Origin: UBA1351 sp963677885 | GTDB lineage: Bacteria > Bacillota > Clostridia > Lachnospirales > Vallitaleaceae | DNA length: 64,000 nucleotides | Reading direction: 5' to 3' | Assembly (NCBI GenBank): GCA_963677885.1 | Contig: OY782500.1 | Span: 2,666,001-2,730,000, forward strand | In this document: piece after piece, positions 34,470-43,210 of the stretch | Layout of the letters: the number at the start of each line of letters is the position of its first letter | Numbering within the stretch: position 1 is the first letter of the stretch | Notes under the pieces: model-generated | What the model saw: only the letters and a program-made list of their open reading frames with translations | Databases searched by the model: none | Told to the model about the DNA's origin: nothing | Made by a program: the position numbers and the translations under genes

Positions 34470-34600
34470 GGACAGGCCCAGGCATGATGCTCCTAGTGAC
34501 CGGGCGGTAGATCCCAAATGCGAGGCAACTTATTTATGATTAAAGATGTAGCCTCGCATTCGTGAGCCAAAGCCCAGCCACCAGGACACCATACCTAGAC
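34470..34600. repeat. Hairpin element related to the 146-bp repeats
   Basis: Contains a perfect 10-bp inverted repeat AATGCGAGGC (34517-34526) / GCCTCGCATT (34551-34560) with a 24-nt loop, followed by CGTGAGCC. The downstream repeats have the same arrangement: AATGCG, a loop of similar size, then CGCATTCGTGGG. Flanks are GC-rich with short complementary runs. It looks like a divergent third member of the family. Confidence 0.5.
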
Positions 34601-34787
34601 CTTGCTTACATAAATACAGAAGTAAATAAAAAAAATTGGGTAGCTAAATAATAAAATTAAAATATATTAAACACAACACATCACAAACCAAAGAACTACA
34701 AAGATGTCACATATCAAGACACTCAGAGCATATATAAGACATCATAGATCTTTCAATTACATTCAAGCCTATACGCCTTTAGTTACC

Positions 34788-34933
34788 TTGTATAGCGACA
34801 GGGGGTAGGTTGCTTGTCCTGTCTCCTGGGCTTTCGAGTCACTAATGCGTCATTCACTTCTCAATTAATTACCTACCATCGCATTTGTGGGGCGCCTGCC
34901 CAGAAGATAGGATTAGCAGCCTGCCCCCGTCCC
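34788..34933. repeat. 146-bp structured repeat, copy 1
   Basis: Begins TTGTATAGCGACAGGGGG and ends CCCCCGTCCC; about 91% identical to copy 2 (13 differences in 146 by hand count). Predicted pairings: GAC(A)GGGGG with CCCCCGTC closing the element, GACAGG with CCTGTC, CTCCTGGGC with GCCCAGAAG, and AATGCG with CGCATT. GGTAGG and CCTACC could also pair. It is either a structured RNA or a small mobile repeat with terminal inverted repeats. Confidence 0.75.
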
Positions 34934-35018
34934 ACCATACACAGCATAAATAAATTGAAATAGACTTAATCCTCGCAATTGAACCAATTCTAGGTCTTTT
35001 TATATTTTATATCTTTCT

Positions 35019-35164
35019 TTGTATAGCGACAGGAGGTAGGCTTCTTGTCCTGTCTCCTGGGCTTTCGAGTCACTAATGCGTCATTAACTTCCCCTATAAT
35101 TACCTACCAACGCATTCGTGGGGCGCCTGCCCGGGAGATAGGATTAGCAGCCTGCACCCGTCCC
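35019..35164. repeat. 146-bp structured repeat, copy 2
   Basis: Same length and orientation as copy 1, 231 bp downstream. Begins TTGTATAGCGACAGGAGG. The AATGCGT/ACGCATT stem is one pair longer than in copy 1, and CTCCTGGGC pairs with GCCCGGGAG with only one wobble. The variable positions cluster in the predicted apical loop (about 35086-35096), as expected for a folded RNA. Confidence 0.75.
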
Positions 35165-35176
35165 TATATAATTTTT

Positions 35177-35216
35177 AAAAATAAAAAGACCGCAGCCAAA
35201 ACCTTTGACCACGATC
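35177..35216 (-). terminator. Intrinsic terminator after the acetyltransferase gene
   Basis: Minus-strand 10-bp stem GATCGTGGTC / GGCTGCGGTC with four wobble pairs, then TTTTTATTTTT. Confidence 0.75.
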
Positions 35217-35241
35217 TCCAAAACTCTATTTATAGAAAGAT

Positions 35242-35694
35242 TTATTGCTTACAGGGCATAACCATATTATCACGAGTCAAATACATGCTCATATGCTCAA
35301 TACCAGCCTCTAAATACTTTTCACCATAGGGTATAAAGCCAATACCCTTGTAAAAATCAAGGACTTGTACTTGTGCATGAATTTCAACACGGGGATCTCC
35401 TTTTCTAAAGCAGAAATCAACCAATTTACGGACAATTAGATCACCATATTTTTTTCCCCGATGGTTTTTCAATACGGCGATTCTTCCTATAAGAGGGACA
35501 CCGTCTTTATATATGACACGGCCTGTTCCTACAGGCTCATCATCTTCTATAACTAAGACATGATAAGATATTTTATCATACTCATCTTGTTCCAAATCTT
35601 TAGGAACACCTTGTTCTTCAATAAATACTTTTTCACGGATGGCATATTGCTTTTCCAAGCCTTCAGAACCGTGAACAATTTCAGCATATAACAT
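35242..35694 (-). CDS. GNAT-family N-acetyltransferase
   Basis: 150 residues. AIREKVFIEEQGVPKDLEQDEYD and PVGTGRVIYKDGVPLIGRIAVLKNHRGKKYGDLIVRKLVDF give the acetyl-CoA-binding GNAT core; VLDFYKGIGFIPYGEKYLEAGIEHMSMYL is the C-terminal strand. Closest in pattern to ElaA/YjcF-type acetyltransferases. Acceptor unknown. Last gene on the rpmH-to-noc strand, 40 nt after noc. Confidence 0.9.
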   Translation of the reverse strand: MLYAEIVHGSEGLEKQYAIREKVFIEEQGVPKDLEQDEYDKISYHVLVIEDDEPVGTGRVIYKDGVPLIGRIAVLKNHRGKKYGDLIVRKLVDFCFRKGDPRVEIHAQVQVLDFYKGIGFIPYGEKYLEAGIEHMSMYLTRDNMVMPCKQ

Positions 35695-35734
35695 ATTAGC
35701 TCCTCACAATCTAGTTAAGTCAAAACCTTGGTGA

Positions 35735-36517
35735 TTAGTTTTCGTAGGGAATATCAATGGTTATGGTATACTTGTCTTCGTCTTGTCGAACAGTATATTT
35801 TGCTTCCATTCCTGAAGAATTAATTGCATCAACTGCTTGCTTAATGGTATTGGTGAATAAACGAATATCTTTAATGAATCGCTTAATTTCGGGTTTCTTT
35901 TCAGGTTCTTCCTTGGGAGTAAGTTTCTTTTCAATATACTTTTCAGTATCACTGACAGTCATATTGCTTTTAATGACATGCTTTAGTATTTTCATTTGAA
36001 GATCAGCATCTTTTACTTTAAGCAAGGCTCGACCATGACGCTCTGTAAGCTGATTATCCATGATTAAAGACAGAACCTCTTCAGAAAGATTTAGGATTCT
36101 TAACTTATTGGCGATCGCTGATTGACTTTTACCGACGATATCGACTAACTCCATTTGAGACAGTTTAAAATCAGCCATCAATTCCTTATAGCTTTTAGCA
36201 ACTTCAATAAAATGCAGATCATCTCTTTGAATATTTTCAATGAGGGCTAAGTATGCAGAATCTCGTATGGAGCTTTCCTTAATAATAGCCTGTATTTCAG
36301 TAAAATTTGCCAGTTTAGAAGCTCTTAAACGTCTTTCTCCAGCGATTAATTCATATAAGCCTTGATCATTTTGACGTACAACAATTGGTTGAATCAAGCC
36401 ATGATTTTTAATTGATTCGGATAACTCCCTTAGGGAATCTTCATTAAAGACTTGTCTTGGCTGATGAGGATTGGCCACAATTTGTTCAATAGGTAATGTA
36501 ACGATTTCGTTTTTCAC
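35735..36517 (-). CDS. noc: Nucleoid occlusion protein Noc (ParB family)
   Basis: 260 residues from GTG 36517, with GGGAGGG five to six nt upstream; the longer frame start lacks such a site. ParB/Noc CTPase motifs (NPHQPRQVF, LRELSESIKNHGLIQPIVV, LIAGERRLRASK, ALIENIQRDDLH) and a helix-turn-helix (LSQMELVDIVGKSQSAIANKLRIL). A second ParB homologue next to rsmG is the typical position of Noc, which binds NBS sites and blocks division over DNA. The N-terminal amphipathic membrane-targeting segment is short here (VKNEIVTLP). One near-NBS lies just upstream. Confidence 0.9.
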   Translation of the reverse strand: MKNEIVTLPIEQIVANPHQPRQVFNEDSLRELSESIKNHGLIQPIVVRQNDQGLYELIAGERRLRASKLANFTEIQAIIKESSIRDSAYLALIENIQRDDLHFIEVAKSYKELMADFKLSQMELVDIVGKSQSAIANKLRILNLSEEVLSLIMDNQLTERHGRALLKVKDADLQMKILKHVIKSNMTVSDTEKYIEKKLTPKEEPEKKPEIKRFIKDIRLFTNTIKQAVDAINSSGMEAKYTVRQDEDKYTITIDIPYEN

Positions 36518-36556
36518 AGTATCCCTCCCAATTTTTTTATAGTATACCACATATTT

Positions 36557-36570
36557 ATTTCCCAGGAAAT
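36557..36570. promoter_or_regulatory. Near-perfect Noc-binding site upstream of noc
   Basis: ATTTCCCAGGAAAT, one base away from the NBS consensus ATTTCCCGGGAAAT, 40 bp upstream of the noc start codon and right after rsmG. It could autoregulate noc. Confidence 0.55.
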
Positions 36571-36573
36571 ATT

Positions 36574-37305
36574 TTACTTTAATGGGCTTTTTTGTGGCTT
36601 TCCAGCTTTTCTCGGATATTTTGAAGGTGTTGAAGATAGTTTATTGATCAAAACAAAACGTCGAATAACATTCTGTCCCTGTAATTCTACCTCTTCAATT
36701 CCTTTGATGCTTCCTCCTAAAATTGATATAGGATTTCTCGCTTTTTCAATCTCCGTATCAGTATCAGCGGATTTATAGGCGATAAAATGACCATTTTCAT
36801 GGACAAAAGGAATACAATACTCACTGAGAATAGATAAATCACTAACTGCCCTGGATACGCAGCAATCAAAAGATTCCCTATAGGCAGGATCCCTACCAAA
36901 ATCTTCGGCTCGACCATGAACGGTTTCCATGTAATCCAAATTAAGCTCTTGAATAACCTGATTTAAGAAATTAATCCTCTTATTAAGGGAGTCTAGTAGC
37001 GTCATTCGTAAATGTGGAAAAATAATCTTTAAGGGTATTCCAGGTAGTCCTGCTCCAGTACCGACATCAATAATTGAATTTACCTGGTTCATATCAAAGA
37101 CGGATTGTACTAGTACGCTGTCATAAATATGTTTATTGGCGAATTCAATTTCATCAGTAATGGCAGTTAGATTCATAACCTTATTCCACTCCATAAGCAA
37201 ATCATAATATTTGTATATTTGATTATATTGATTTTCTTCCAAAGTAATACCGATTCTATTTAATTGTGGTTCCAGGCTGTGCCTAATTATTTGTTTACTG
37301 TCCAT
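36574..37305 (-). CDS. rsmG: 16S rRNA (guanine-N7) methyltransferase RsmG
   Basis: 243 residues from ATG 37305 (GAGG six nt upstream); the 44-residue upstream extension overlaps mnmG and is not conserved-looking. MEWNKVMNLTAITDEIEFANKHIYDSV and SIIDVGTGAGLPGIPLKI are the RsmG signatures. Methylates 16S rRNA G527 (E. coli numbering). Normal length for the family. Confidence 0.96.
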   Translation of the reverse strand: MDSKQIIRHSLEPQLNRIGITLEENQYNQIYKYYDLLMEWNKVMNLTAITDEIEFANKHIYDSVLVQSVFDMNQVNSIIDVGTGAGLPGIPLKIIFPHLRMTLLDSLNKRINFLNQVIQELNLDYMETVHGRAEDFGRDPAYRESFDCCVSRAVSDLSILSEYCIPFVHENGHFIAYKSADTDTEIEKARNPISILGGSIKGIEEVELQGQNVIRRFVLINKLSSTPSKYPRKAGKPQKSPLK

Positions 37306-37336
37306 GTAATCCTCAATTTCTAATGACTGACTGCTG

Positions 37337-39244
37337 TTATTGTTCCAAACGCTTTTTTTGACGTTGCTGTTCAAGATATACCAACAATACAGATATATCT
37401 GCAGGAGATACCCCGGAAATTCGACTGGCTTGACCAATGGATAGTGGACGAATTTCTTTTAACTTTTGAGTTGCCTCTAAACGCAGACTGGAAATATCAT
37501 CATAATTAATATCATCAGGTATTAGTTTTCTTTCCATCTTCATATATTGGGCAACCTGCTTTTCCTGACGTTTAATATAGCCTTCATATTTAATCTGTAT
37601 TTCGATTTGTTCAATAATATCTTCAGACAGTTCATCCCGGTCTGGATCAATAGGCGCTAATTTTTCATAATTAAGCTCAGGTCTTTTTAACAATTCCTTG
37701 AGTGTCATACCTGACCTTAGTAGGGTAGAATTGTATTCCTCCAGCAGTTTTTGTACCTTATCACTTGTTCCTACTGTGACCTTATCCAAACGTTTGATTT
37801 CCGCTTCTATAGTAGCTATTTTGTAGACAAGATAATCATATCTTTCTTGACTGATCAGTCCTGCCTTATAACCTTTTTCGGTTAATCGAAGGTCAGCATT
37901 ATCCTGTCTGAGAAGCAAACGATATTCCGCTCGGGAAGTCATCATACGATAAGGTTCTTTAGTCCCCTTGGTTACCAGGTCATCAATGAGAACACCAATA
38001 TATCCTTCTGACCGGTCAATAATCATAGGTTCCTGGTCTTTAATTTTAAGGGCAGCATTAACACCGGCTATTAATCCCTGAGCGGCTGCTTCTTCATATC
38101 CTGAAGAACCGTTAAACTGGCCAGCCGAGTATAATCCACTGATCGTTTTAAATTCAAGGGTAGATTTAAGCTGTAAAGGATTAATACAATCATACTCAAT
38201 AGCATAGGCTGTTCGCATGATCTCACAATTTTCAAGTCCAGGCAAGGTACGATACATTTCTTTTTGTACATCTTCAGGTAAAGAAGATGACATACCCTGA
38301 ACGTACATTTCATTGGTATCTTCACCTTCCGGCTCTAGAAAAATCTGGTGTCTTTCCTTATCGAAGAAGCGAACAACCTTATCTTCGATTGATGGACAAT
38401 ACCTTGGTCCTGTACCTTCAATATTAATCTGACTGTTGGCTCCATAAAGAGGTGAACGATCCAGATTACCATTGATGATTTCGTGGGTTCTGGAGTTGGT
38501 ATAAGTCAACCAACAAGATATCTGCTCTCTTTCTATATCCTGACTCTTATTGGTAAAAGAGAATGGTACGATTTTTTCATCACCTTTTTGCTCTTCCATT
38601 TTTGAAAAATCAACAGTTCTCTTATCGATTCTTGCTGGTGTACCAGTTTTAAACCGATACATTTCAATGCCGTTTTCAACCAAACTCGAGGTTAGGTGAT
38701 TGGCAGCCTGAAGTCCGTTTGGCCCGGAATAGATACTGACATCACCATAAATACATCTAGCCTTGAGATATGTACCTGTTGCAATAATAACGGCTTTACC
38801 ATAGTAGATAGATCCGGATAAGACTTTAACACCCCTCACCTGGCCATCTTCAACAATCAGTTCTGTTACTTCATTTTGACGGATTTTTAGGTTATCCTGA
38901 TTTTCAAGGGTTAACTTCATGGTTCTTGAATACTTGTTCTTATCAGCCTGGGCTCTTAAGGAATGTACAGCTGGGCCTTTACCTGTATTCAGCATTCTGG
39001 ACTGAATAAAGGTTTTATCAATGTTAATCCCCATCTCACCACCCAGGGCATCGATTTCACGTACAAGGTGTCCCTTTGAGGTGCCACCAATGCTTGGATT
39101 ACAGGGCATCATGGCAATAGAATCCAAATTCACAGCAAAAACAATGGTTTTCATACCTAATCTGGCAGCTGCAAGACCGGCTTCTACACCTGCATGGCCA
39201 CCACCAATGACTATAACATCCAATTGATCTTCTATATAACTCAT
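37337..39244 (-). CDS. mnmG: tRNA modification FAD enzyme MnmG (GidA)
   Basis: 635 residues. FAD-binding GGGHAGVEAGLAAARLG, MPCNPSIGG, TGTYLKARC, and the C-terminal helical domain with YEGYIKRQ and IGQASRISGVSPADISVLLVYL. With MnmE it installs cmnm5U at the tRNA wobble position. Order mnmE-mnmG-rsmG with gaps of about 10 and 31 nt. Confidence 0.98.
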   Translation of the reverse strand: MSYIEDQLDVIVIGGGHAGVEAGLAAARLGMKTIVFAVNLDSIAMMPCNPSIGGTSKGHLVREIDALGGEMGINIDKTFIQSRMLNTGKGPAVHSLRAQADKNKYSRTMKLTLENQDNLKIRQNEVTELIVEDGQVRGVKVLSGSIYYGKAVIIATGTYLKARCIYGDVSIYSGPNGLQAANHLTSSLVENGIEMYRFKTGTPARIDKRTVDFSKMEEQKGDEKIVPFSFTNKSQDIEREQISCWLTYTNSRTHEIINGNLDRSPLYGANSQINIEGTGPRYCPSIEDKVVRFFDKERHQIFLEPEGEDTNEMYVQGMSSSLPEDVQKEMYRTLPGLENCEIMRTAYAIEYDCINPLQLKSTLEFKTISGLYSAGQFNGSSGYEEAAAQGLIAGVNAALKIKDQEPMIIDRSEGYIGVLIDDLVTKGTKEPYRMMTSRAEYRLLLRQDNADLRLTEKGYKAGLISQERYDYLVYKIATIEAEIKRLDKVTVGTSDKVQKLLEEYNSTLLRSGMTLKELLKRPELNYEKLAPIDPDRDELSEDIIEQIEIQIKYEGYIKRQEKQVAQYMKMERKLIPDDINYDDISSLRLEATQKLKEIRPLSIGQASRISGVSPADISVLLVYLEQQRQKKRLEQ

Positions 39245-39254
39245 GTCTGCTCCT

Positions 39255-40637
39255 TTATTTTCCTAGACAAAATTGACTAAATATTTGCTTGATAATATCG
39301 TCGGTTACTTTATGGCCGGTAATTTCACTTAAATATTCATAGGCATTATGAAGATCAATAGCATATAGATCTTCAGGTATACCCATAGCCGCTGCTTCAA
39401 TAACCTTATCCAGACTGGTCACTGTTTTTTCAAGAGAACGTTTATGACGAATATTGTGAATGACCGTATCATTGTCCAATTGAAGATTACCTACCATAAA
39501 CATAGACTTGATTTCTTCTTCCAATTGGTCCAGTCCTTCAAACAAGGTAGCACTGGTTTCAATAATGGTCATATCCTGTAAGTGTAATTTTAAGTGTTCC
39601 TTCTTAACCTGTATATTAAGATCACTCTTATTCATCAAAATAATGACCTTTTGATTGGTAATCAAATCCATAATTTCATCATCTTCCTGAGTAAGTGGCT
39701 GAGATGAGTCAACGACAAAAAGAACCAGATCTGCATCCTGCATCAAGGTCTTGGACCGGTCTACACCAATTTTTTCAACCACATCATCTGTCAGACGGAT
39801 ACCTGCTGTATCAATCAATTTAAGAGGTATACCATGAACATTCATATACTCTTCAAGGGAATCCCTGGTTGTGCCGGGAATATCTGTAACTATGGCTCGC
39901 TGTTCCTTAAGGAGGGCATTAAGAAGAGAGGATTTACCGACATTTGGTCTACCAACGATTACCGTCTTAATCCCTTCACGAATAATTCTTCCATTATCAT
40001 AGGAATCTATCAATTTCTGAATACTCATCCGGATTCCTTCCATCCTTGCTGTAACCTGGTCTGATGAAAGAGCATCAATATCGTATTCCGGGTAATCAAT
40101 GGCTGCTTCTATATGGGCAATGGTCTCTATCAAGTGTTTCTTAAGGCTTTCAATTTCATTTTTGATGGTTCCACCCAGTTGATTCACAGATGCCTGCAAG
40201 GCAAGCTCAGTTTTGGAATGAATGACATCCATAACAGCCTCTGCCTGAGACAGATCAATTCGTCCGTTTAAAAAGGCTCTTTTGGTAAATTCACCAGGTT
40301 CTGCAATTCTTGCCCCATGTCTGAGAACCAGTGACAAAATACTTTGCATAACAACTAAACCACCATGGGCGTTGATTTCTACGACATCTTCTTTTGTATA
40401 AGTATTGGGGGCTAACATAAATGAAACCAAAACTTCATCTAAGGTACGGTCGAATTCCGGATCATGGATATGACCATAATGAAGGGTATGGCTTACAAGA
40501 TGATTATAGTCCAAAGATTTTTTCGGTTTAAATAGTTTCGAAATAATCGTTAAGGCTTCATCACCACTGATACGTATAATACCGATTCCTGCAGATGCCA
40601 GGGGAGTACTAATAGCTACAATAGTATCATTTAACAT
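39255..40637 (-). CDS. mnmE: tRNA modification GTPase MnmE
   Basis: 460 residues from ATG 40637 (AAAGGAG upstream). N-terminal tetrahydrofolate-binding domain (DTIVAISTPLASAGIGIIRISG), G1 GRPNVGKSS, G3 DTAGIR, G4 NKSD and C-terminal FCLGK with the catalytic Cys. Forms the MnmEG complex. Confidence 0.98.
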   Translation of the reverse strand: MLNDTIVAISTPLASAGIGIIRISGDEALTIISKLFKPKKSLDYNHLVSHTLHYGHIHDPEFDRTLDEVLVSFMLAPNTYTKEDVVEINAHGGLVVMQSILSLVLRHGARIAEPGEFTKRAFLNGRIDLSQAEAVMDVIHSKTELALQASVNQLGGTIKNEIESLKKHLIETIAHIEAAIDYPEYDIDALSSDQVTARMEGIRMSIQKLIDSYDNGRIIREGIKTVIVGRPNVGKSSLLNALLKEQRAIVTDIPGTTRDSLEEYMNVHGIPLKLIDTAGIRLTDDVVEKIGVDRSKTLMQDADLVLFVVDSSQPLTQEDDEIMDLITNQKVIILMNKSDLNIQVKKEHLKLHLQDMTIIETSATLFEGLDQLEEEIKSMFMVGNLQLDNDTVIHNIRHKRSLEKTVTSLDKVIEAAAMGIPEDLYAIDLHNAYEYLSEITGHKVTDDIIKQIFSQFCLGK

Positions 40638-40707
40638 ATTTTCTCCTTTATTTAAGCAAGGCAAATCCTTTGACCATTTTCTTGCTGACATGAATAAAAT
40701 GTATGAA

Positions 40708-40750
40708 GGCCCAAACTCAGTCTGAATAATTCAGACTCTGTGTTTGGGCC
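40708..40750 (-). terminator. Strong hairpin between jag and mnmE (possible terminator)
   Basis: GGCCCAAAC... CAGTCTGA, a five-nt loop, TCAGACT... GTTTGGGCC: about 17 bp in two helices. On the minus strand it is followed by TTCATACATTTTA, a poor T-tract, so termination may be partial or the hairpin may be a processing site. Confidence 0.6.
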
Positions 40751-40762
40751 ATTTTCTTAAGT

Positions 40763-41392
40763 CTATTTTTTACGATTTGGAACGATAATCACTTTACGAT
40801 ATGGCTCATCACCCTCTGAATGAGTAGTTACGAACTTATTATTTTGTAAAGTTGAATGAATAATTCTTCTCTCGTATGGATTCATTGGCTCCAAAGTGAA
40901 TTTCTTACCGGATTTCTTAACCTTGTTAGCCAGGTTACCTGCAAGAGTTTCCAATGTTTTCTTACGTCTTGTTCTATACTCTTCTGTATCAAGCTTAATG
41001 CGGATATAGTGATCAGATTCTTTATTAACGACTAAGCTGACTAAGTATTGAAGAGAATCAAGTGTTTGGCCTCTCTTACCAATGAGAACACCCATGTTAT
41101 CACCGCTTAAATCGATATTCATGTTATTCTTGTCATCAACTTCAACAGCAACATTGACTTCCATGTTCATTTTTTCAAAAACACTGGCCAAGAAACTCTT
41201 GGCAATATCTTCTAAACTTGATTTTTTACTTACTCGAACTTTTGCTTCTTTATTACTAAATATACTAAAGAGTCCGCTAGGTCCTTTATCCAGTACTTCA
41301 ATTTCAACTTCTTCACTGGTAGCTCCAAGTTCAATTAATGCTTCGGTTATAGCATCTTCAACAGTTCTGCCTGTTTTTTCTACCACATTCAT
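40763..41392 (-). CDS. jag: RNA-binding protein KhpB (Jag/EloR)
   Basis: 209 residues from ATG 41392 (GGAGG seven nt upstream; an ATG five codons earlier lacks a site). Jag N domain (VEKTGRTVEDAITEALIELG), KH-II domain (MGVLIGKRGQTLDSLQYLVS), R3H domain (MNPYERRIIHSTLQ). Usually regulates cell-wall elongation. Downstream of yidC as in most Firmicutes. Confidence 0.95.
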   Translation of the reverse strand: MNVVEKTGRTVEDAITEALIELGATSEEVEIEVLDKGPSGLFSIFSNKEAKVRVSKKSSLEDIAKSFLASVFEKMNMEVNVAVEVDDKNNMNIDLSGDNMGVLIGKRGQTLDSLQYLVSLVVNKESDHYIRIKLDTEEYRTRRKKTLETLAGNLANKVKKSGKKFTLEPMNPYERRIIHSTLQNNKFVTTHSEGDEPYRKVIIVPNRKK

Positions 41393-41407
41393 CCGTGTAA
41401 CCTCCAT

Positions 41408-42424
41408 CTACTTTGATTTCTCTGCATCCTGGTGCAGATGTCTATTAATAACTAATTGCTGTCCTAATTGGAATATACCACCCATTAACCAGTATAAACC
41501 AAGACCTGCAGGCAATTGAATGGCGAAGAATCCAGATATCAAAGGCATGGTATACATCATGGTCTGGTTAGTCGATGCAGCTGCACCGCCACCTTGAGCA
41601 CTCTGATTTTTACTCATAGATGCCTTGGTTGCAAGGAACTGAACAACAACGTTAAGGACAGGAATTAACACACCAATTGACATAAGATCAGGTCTGTCTG
41701 CCAAATTGATTCCCATAAAAGAGTAGATTTCAGTTAATTCACTGACAATAGGTTGTACTGAACCTTGAATATCGCCGAACAGATCATAAAATGCCGTCCA
41801 AGTCTCTGTTTGGAATTTATATAGAACATCAATAACTTTCTCTGGAATCGTAACATCAAAATCTTTAATTTGTTGAAAAGCATTCTGGAAAATAGAATAC
41901 GCTTCGTTGTCGCTGCCTTGAAGGGCTGCGAATTTGGCTGGGTAGCCGTCTACAGAATTAATATGCCCTACAATAGCATAGTATTTGTCGCCAATACTTC
42001 CGATATAAGCTGGAATATTACGAAGTACTGAGAAAAGGGCAAAAATAATTGGCATCTGAATTAAAAGAGGTAAACATCCACCAAGTGGATTCACACCATG
42101 TTCCTGGTAAAGGGCAGTTAACTCAGCTTGTTGCTTTTGTTGTGATGCCTGGTCTTTCTTGTTCTTGTACTTATCTTGGATTTTCTTAATCTCAGGTTGG
42201 ATCTTCTGCATTTCCTTCATAGACTTCTGTTGTCTAAAAGCCAAAGGAAGCATTAACAAACGTGTAATAATAGTAAATATAATAATACTTAATCCAAGTG
42301 AATAAAATCCAAAAGTATTACCAAAAAAATTATAGATGGCATCCATCAAAAAACCGAAAAACTTCGCGATATCACCAATAATCGGTGTTCCTGACTGAGT
42401 TAATAAAACGAGCTGCGAAAACAT
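41408..42424 (-). CDS. yidC: Membrane protein insertase YidC/Oxa1
   Basis: 338 residues. Five hydrophobic segments with the 60KD_IMP core (LSIIIFTIITRLLMLPLAFRQQ, NPLGGCLPLLIQMPIIFALF, PLISGFFAIQLPAGLGLYWLMGGIFQLGQQ). The start lacks a clear lipobox. A roughly 85-residue loop between helices 2 and 3 region is longer than in short Gram-positive YidCs. Start overlaps yidD stop (TAATG). Confidence 0.96.
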   Translation of the reverse strand: MFSQLVLLTQSGTPIIGDIAKFFGFLMDAIYNFFGNTFGFYSLGLSIIIFTIITRLLMLPLAFRQQKSMKEMQKIQPEIKKIQDKYKNKKDQASQQKQQAELTALYQEHGVNPLGGCLPLLIQMPIIFALFSVLRNIPAYIGSIGDKYYAIVGHINSVDGYPAKFAALQGSDNEAYSIFQNAFQQIKDFDVTIPEKVIDVLYKFQTETWTAFYDLFGDIQGSVQPIVSELTEIYSFMGINLADRPDLMSIGVLIPVLNVVVQFLATKASMSKNQSAQGGGAAASTNQTMMYTMPLISGFFAIQLPAGLGLYWLMGGIFQLGQQLVINRHLHQDAEKSK

Positions 42425-42684
42425 TAATGTTCCTCCTTAGTAGGTACAGGATCATAGCCACCTTTTGCAAAAGGATGACATCTTAGGATCCTTCGTATTG
42501 ATAAATAACCGCCTTTAAAAAAACCAAAACGTTCCAGTGCTTCAAGAGCATAGGAACTACATGTAGGTGTATATATACATGACGGCTGTTTAAGGGGAGA
42601 AATGAACTTACGATAGAATTTAACCAGTAATATCAATACATTTCTTAAACCGTTCTTTATAATATTGTGATAAATCCATTTCAT
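42424..42684 (-). CDS. yidD: Membrane protein insertion efficiency factor YidD
   Basis: 86 residues with the family core LVKFYRKFISPLKQPSCIYTPTCSSYALEALERFGFFKGGYLSIRRILRCHPFAKGGYDPVP and three conserved Cys. Small peripheral membrane protein assisting YidC. Between rnpA and yidC as usual. Confidence 0.97.
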   Translation of the reverse strand: MKWIYHNIIKNGLRNVLILLVKFYRKFISPLKQPSCIYTPTCSSYALEALERFGFFKGGYLSIRRILRCHPFAKGGYDPVPTKEEH

Positions 42685-42790
42685 AAAATCACTTCATCTC
42701 TAACTGTGTAAGTATCCCTATCATTATAACTGATAAATCCTATTTTCACAATTAGGAAGCCCATTAAAATACTATTAATTTAAAATGGTA

Positions 42791-43126
42791 TTATTTTAAT
42801 ATCTTGTGTAATTTAAAGAGATGAAGCATGGCACTTTCAATCTCATGATAATTCTTGTCTTTGGCAGATTGTCTTGCAATGACGACAATATCATAATATC
42901 CCTCTAGTAAATCCCGGTTGAGTCTAAAACTTTCTCTAACCATCCTGGCAAACTTATGCCTAATGACACTGTTTCCGACTTTTTTGCTGACTGAAATACC
43001 TAAACGATGTTCTTCTAAATGATTAGGTCTTATATACATAATCAGCAATCGGTTGGCAAAAGATATCTTCTTATTATATACAGTCTGAAAATCCCTGTTC
43101 GTCTTTAAAGAATTGATATGCTTCAT
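42791..43126 (-). CDS. rnpA: Ribonuclease P protein component
   Basis: 111 residues. INSLKTNRDFQTVYNKK at the start and RLGISVSKKVGNSVIRHKFARMVRESFR (RNR-type motif) are characteristic. Binds the RNase P RNA to process tRNA 5' ends. Preceded by the rpmH terminator/attenuator. Confidence 0.97.
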   Translation of the reverse strand: MKHINSLKTNRDFQTVYNKKISFANRLLIMYIRPNHLEEHRLGISVSKKVGNSVIRHKFARMVRESFRLNRDLLEGYYDIVVIARQSAKDKNYHEIESAMLHLFKLHKILK

Positions 43127-43210
43127 TCAATCACATCTTTCTCTTATGAATCTATGCTTTTAAGTATGATTCAATCGATTCATGTAGCAAAACTTACTTT
43201 CCTGCGGTAT

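Larger units (their letters stand above)
34304..35241. other. 938-bp gap between convergent genes, with three structured elements
   Basis: No gene is supported. The stretch holds the hydrolase terminator (34343-34389), a hairpin element (34470-34600), two 146-bp near-identical repeats (34788-34933 and 35019-35164) and the terminator of the acetyltransferase (35177-35216). The AT-rich segments between the elements have no clear signals. The GC content of the repeats is visibly higher than that of the flanks. Confidence 0.7.

Noticed and set aside
34788..35164. Cobalamin-riboswitch-like phrases on the minus strand of the repeats (AAGCCCAGGAGACAGG, AATCC)
   Set aside because: Order and spacing of the conserved boxes do not fit, and no gene lies downstream on that strand.
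34788..35164. Tandem repeats as a CRISPR array or integron attC sites
   Set aside because: Only two long copies with a long AT-rich spacer, no cas genes, no GTTRRRY/RYYYAAC core sites and no integrase.
35045..35329. A 94-codon plus-strand ORF covering repeat copy 2 and the acetyltransferase end
   Set aside because: It runs through the repeat and the terminator on the opposite strand of a real gene and lacks a homologous frame in copy 1.
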